DNA of 64,000 bases from Rhizomys pruinosus (taxonomy: Eukaryota > Chordata > Mammalia > Rodentia > Spalacidae), in NCBI GenBank assembly GCA_009823505.1, contig VZQC01010581.1, positions 246,998 to 310,997 on the forward strand, in the 5' to 3' direction. Shown here piece after piece: positions 59,721-64,000 of this stretch. Position numbers and translations under genes: made by a program. Numbering within the stretch: position 1 is the stretch's first letter; the number at the start of each line of letters is the position of its first letter. Under the pieces are notes generated by a model. It was not told where the DNA came from. It did no database searches and saw only the letters and a program-made list of their open reading frames with translations.

Positions 59721-60189
59721 TCCTCAGCCCAGAGAGTCAACCGTCTATGATAGGGCCACAGGGTGCTGATCAGTGCTTGGGACCTGCAGAGTTTGTCTCC
59801 AGGGTGTAGACTCTGACCCCTGTGACTGATTTGAAGTTCCCAACACAACTGGCAGGCTGTACAGCCAGCCCCACCCCATTCTCCCTATCCAGGCTCCCGG
59901 GAGGAGCCCAAGAGCAAACACGCTGCAAGCTGTGATGGAATGATGAGAGAGTGGTAAGCTTTGGGCATCTGTTATCTTTACTTTTAGAATTTGAAGGCGT
60001 GAAGGGGTCTACGAAGCTCACAGGCAGGTAAAGTGGGACAGAACCTTGTCCTGCTAGAGCAGACCCTGCTGGTGAGGCAGCTAAGAGGCGGCTGCTGCAG
60101 GTCAGCTGGACAAGAGCTTTTGGACCCTGGACCCTGTGGGGCTCGAAAGCCCTGACTGCAAAAAATTTAAATTACCATTATCCAGAGCA
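59721..60189. other. Unique upstream sequence
   Basis: No recognised feature. Confidence 0.4.
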
Positions 60190-60205
60190 CATCCTCAAAC
60201 CTTTA

Positions 60206-60447
60206 TTTTTTTAATTTTTATTTATTTATTTATGTGTATGAATGTACTGTCTGCATGCAGGTCTGTACACCCGTGTCATGCAATGCTGCGGAGGTCAGAA
60301 GAGGGTGTCGGATTCCTCTGGAACTGGAGTTCTCCTGGAATTGGAGTTACAGACGGTTCTCAGCCGCCATGTGGGTGCTGGGGATCGATCCCGGGTCCTC
60401 TGCAAGAGCAGTCGGTGGTCTTAACCGCTGGACTATCCCTCCAGCCC
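60206..60447 (-). mobile_element. B2 SINE, full length, reverse
   Basis: Young-type B2 with the duplicated internal box. CATCCTCAAACCTTTA flanks it at 60190-60205 and 60448-60463. Confidence 0.95.
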
Positions 60448-60729
60448 CATCCTCAAACCTTTATGCGGTTAAGTTGGAATCGATAAGTAAACTCTTCAAA
60501 AGAGCACTTGGAAAATTAAAATCATCCACTAAATGCCATTAGGTTAGGAATTGACAGTAGGAAGGGGTAGAGATGCCAGGTCTGTCTGATGCACAGCTAG
60601 CAGGGCACACAGCTTCTCACGGGCAACATGCGTTGTCCTACACACTTAAAAGTGGGTTCTCTGTACAGACTCCTTGAATAGGAAAGTCTCTACCCAGCTT
60701 TATCTTGAAGAGAAAGAGAAAAACAAGGA

Positions 60730-60735
<6 letters not shown>

Positions 60736-60774
<39 letters not shown>
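60736..60774 (+). repeat. (GA)n microsatellite
   Basis: About 19 GA units in a purine-rich context. Confidence 0.93.
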
Positions 60775-60776
<2 letters not shown>

Positions 60777-60937
60777 CAATGAATAAGAAGTGCATGAAAT
60801 CACACTAAAACACACTGAAGAGGTGCTTGGCAATGGAATGAGTGGGTAATCCTGAGCAAAGTAAAACCTGGCAACTGGATGCACTCGGCTGGCAGCATGC
60901 TCCCCAGCCTGTGTGAGCCATGCCCAGCACTGCATCA

Positions 60938-61075
60938 GCTGGGTGAGGTGGTACGCTCCTGTCATCCAGCACCCAGAGGACAGGCAGGAGGATCAGAAGT
61001 TCTGGGTCATCCTTAACTATGCAGCAAGTTCACAGCTAGCCTAGGATACTTGAGACCTTATCAGAGACAGCAGAT
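60938..61075 (+). mobile_element. Degenerate B1/B4 SINE
   Basis: GCTGGGTGAGGTGGTACGC, GAGGACAGGCAGGAGGATC, then a GAGACCTTATCAGAGACAG end. Confidence 0.6.
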
Positions 61076-63499
61076 TGTGGTGGGAGGTCTTGGGGAAACC
61101 TTCCACCTCCTTGGGATCATGTGAAGAAAATGATAGGAACAGGGCTGCATTCCTTTGAAGGACACGTCCCAGTGACCTATCAGCAACTGGGGGCCACCCT
61201 TTAGAGGCTCCACCCTTTGGAAACAGTACCAAGCTGGAGACCAGGCCTTTAACACACTGGCTTTTGAGGGACACGGTAGATCCCAATCATGGTCACTTGG
61301 CTTCTGCGCGTGCCCCTGCCAGGAGCACCCAGCTCCAGCACACACACCACCCAGGCCCAGTGAGTCCTAAGGAGGAGCAGCAGGCACTTTGGCAGCATGT
61401 GGTTGTGATTCCTTTGCCACTCGGTCCTTTCAAAAGTCAAGGGAAGGTGGAACACCGTCAGACTCACATGGCCCTTCAGTTAGAACACCACTAGGCCTCT
61501 GCTTTGACATGACACCATCAAGCCTCTCAAAACCAAGGGATGATTTATGTGACAAGATGCATTTTGACAACTCCAAATTGGTTCACTCTGATTTTCTCAT
61601 GACTTGAAAGAAGAAAGAAACTTGCAAAGTATTTAACCCAAATAGAAAATGCAGCCATCAGATGTCAGCTCCCTGAGTGTTTTAATACAAGAGACATCAC
61701 AATCACAAGTACAGAAAAATCCACTGAGTATATTTTTATCTGCATGTTAACATAAAGTATTTAGCGAAACCATGGGAGGATGCTTCCAAGAATGATTTAA
61801 TCACTTAAAAACAGCCTTTTTTTTTTTAAGCAATTAGGACTTTTGCTGGAGGAAACCCACGCTTCTAAGAAGATGAACTGGATCTCGCCATCTGTCAGGG
61901 ACTGCTCTGGGAATTCCTCACCAATATGCACATGTGGCCACATCCTCAGATGCAGGACTTGGGCAGCACAGGGGTCCTTGTGCCCAGCCAGGTGAAGAAA
62001 GCTGCCCCTTCCAACTTCCCCATGAATTCCTAGTTAGACCTGGATGATGGTGTCACCCTAGACCCATGGGGCCCTCCCCAGCTTTAGGGAGGCACATGCT
62101 GTCTCTAATGGGGAAGACTCAGCGATTCTGAATGCTTCCAGGAGATATAGATACAGTAGTGTTGGGTTTTGTCTGTTTGGGTCTCAAATCTCAAAGTGCG
62201 AACCATTTTGAGGATCCAGAAAGATACAGGGAGTCATCTCCAATGTCTCCAAAAGGCTAAGGGGCTTGGAGGGGGCCTAAGGACACCTGCAAGGATGGTG
62301 GGCAGAGCCTGGGAATAGACAGCCATTTGCAAATGAACTTGGTCTTGACCTGTGCCCAGCTGTGATGCACGTTGTGGGATGAGGCAAGCACAAGGCCGTG
62401 GTCACTCGGTCCCCAACCTGGAACACTACACACCACTAGCAATTCCAAGTCTACACTTCTGCCCATGCACACTAGAACACACAAGCACAATGCCTGCTTG
62501 GATATCCACCTCCTTACACACATTGAACCACCATTTGATTGAGTGTGGGTAATCAACGGAAGCCAGGGGAGCAGGGGCTTCCTGGGAGATGGACAGCAGG
62601 ACAGTTTCTAGAAGGAGGAAGACAGAGTGCCAGGTCCATGTTGGAATTAAATTCACTCACACTGCATATGCATCACACAGGGGCGGGGTGGCGGGGAGTA
62701 GCCAATCGTCTCCAAAAGGCATCCCACGTTTAAAGATCTAGAGTACTTTGTAGTTTGGCACTGATTCACACAAACAACCTGGAAATGGTGTAAAGGCATT
62801 TCTTATTTAGAAATAAAACAGAATAAGTTGTCTGGGTGGCAGCTGAGAGAGGCTGAGGAGGCTGAGGATGCGAGGCACCAGGGTGCTGAAGGGTCTCTAT
62901 GGCAGTGGGAGGTATGAAAGTATGCCTGGGGGCTATTGGGAGCAGAGGTGAGCAGTCCTGGGACAGTTGCCAGGAAACATGCACTCCTGGCAGGTTGAAG
63001 GTCAGTCTGAACAGCCAAGGGCTGCAGGTGAAACGTAAAAATTCCAAAGGCACTGTGGGTTATAACCCACTGCACAGAGCAGAGCTTCCTGCCCTATCCC
63101 CACCCTGACCCTTTCAAAGTCTGAGAAACTTTCATATCACACCAGTATGTAGATATATAAAATAGGCATGCAAATCAAATACTGACTGATAATAAACCAA
63201 AAAGAATTTATCTTAAAACAATTCTTTGGTAGACATATAATCTTGCCATTTATTAAAGACAGAAACAAATTTGCATATCAGTGAGATGGATATGCTTGCT
63301 TAATTTTACAGGAACAATTAAACTTTTGCTGAATATCGATACTGCAGGAGGTAGAGCATCTTCAATGTTTTTCATAGCTGATCAATATTTTGATTTTAGA
63401 ATCTCAGTACTGAGAAAACAGCTTCACAGAAATATATAGTGCCAAATGGCAGGGGTATGTATAGGGTCCTTTCAGAAATTGTTAAAAATTCTTTTTATT
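61076..63499. other. Unique upstream sequence
   Basis: 2.4 kb free of SINEs. AT-rich at its right end, with two octamer motifs at 63168 and 63269. No exon recognised. Confidence 0.45.
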
Positions 63500-63670
63500 C
63501 AGCCTGAGACCACAGGCCCTGGGCTAGTGCTGCCGCATTCAGTGTCGAGTGGGAGTATCTTTTCTCCTCAGCTTAAACCCTTATGGGAGTTCCCACATAG
63601 ACACACCCAGAAGTATGTTTCCATGGTGATTCTAAATCCTATCTAATTGACAATAATGATTAACCATCAC
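63500..63670 (-). mobile_element. MaLR-like LTR end, reverse orientation
   Basis: CCACATAGACACACCCAGAAG, then AATTGACAATAATGATTAACCATCAC (interrupted match) is the 5' end of the rodent LTR read backwards. Confidence 0.5.
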
Positions 63671-64000
63671 AACTCCATGTCTCTCCTACCTGCCATTAAC
63701 CTGACATTCAAGCACATCATTTTAAATCATAATATTTCATCTTTGGTCATTAAAGTCTCATTTTCATCTCACGTGCAAAAATTGCACTTAGTCCATCTCT
63801 AAAAGTCCCCATAGTCTTTAATAGTCCCCAAACTGTTCAAATGTCTAATGTGCCAATCTCTTAACTGTGAGACCGTAGGAAGGTCCATATTCCCAGTGTT
63901 CAAGAGCAGGGAGTCAGCATTCCAATTCCAAAAACGAGAAGCAGGAGGATATCGAGGAAATATTGGACCAAAGCAACACTAAAACCCAGTGAAACAAATA
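63671..64000. other. Probable retroelement-related sequence at the right edge
   Basis: AAGTCCCCATAGTCTTTAATAG, CAATCTCTTAACTGTGAGACC and GGACCAAAGCAACACTAAAACC resemble an interspersed rodent repeat that I cannot name. Confidence 0.35.

Overview
The window is nuclear DNA from a muroid rodent. It is dense in B1, B2, B3/B4 and ID SINEs, LTRs of MaLR and other types, an old L1 remnant and long (CA), (GA) and (TG) microsatellites. The young B2 copies differ from the laboratory-mouse B2 I know by carrying a duplicated internal box. That fits a cricetid (hamster, vole or deer-mouse type) better than Mus or Rattus, but I cannot name the species.

The only protein-coding gene I can support is the 5' end of ABCG1, on the minus strand. 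ABCG1 is a sterol-exporting ABC half-transporter. Coding exon 1 (37092-37133) encodes MACLMAAFSVGTAM and lies in a strong CpG island (about 36.69-37.48 kb). Coding exon 2 (29279-29522) starts NASSYSAAM and ends in PWWRKKG. Both have consensus splice sites and compatible phases. I find no exon 3, so the window shows intron 1 (about 7.6 kb) and more than 29 kb of intron 2. From 37.2 to 64 kb is upstream flank with no recognisable gene.

The most interesting non-coding signal is in intron 2. An isolated cluster of about 20 CpGs (21255-21475) has an NRF1-type site, GC-rich boxes and an inverted CCAAT box. It also holds a DR4 element, GGGTTACTATCGGTCA on the minus strand, which matches the classical ABCA1 LXR response element at 15 of 16 bases as I recall it. 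A second DR4 (AGGTTAatgtAGGTCA) lies 2.8 kb further downstream in the gene. LXR-driven internal promoters and intronic LXR elements are reported for human ABCG1, so this is a good candidate for the sterol-responsive promoter/enhancer of this gene.

Layout. 0-6.3 kb: intron with SINEs. 6.3-10.4 kb: a polypurine tract and a 36-bp minisatellite split by an LTR-like block. 10.4-29 kb: intron 2 with the LXR candidates. 29.3-37.1 kb: exon 2, intron 1 with tandem and nested SINEs, exon 1 and CpG island. 37.5-64 kb: upstream flank with MaLR LTRs, an L1 remnant (44.4-46.8 kb), several minisatellites and many B2 insertions with intact target-site duplications. Most long reading frames outside the two exons are shadows of repeats or of CpG-island DNA.
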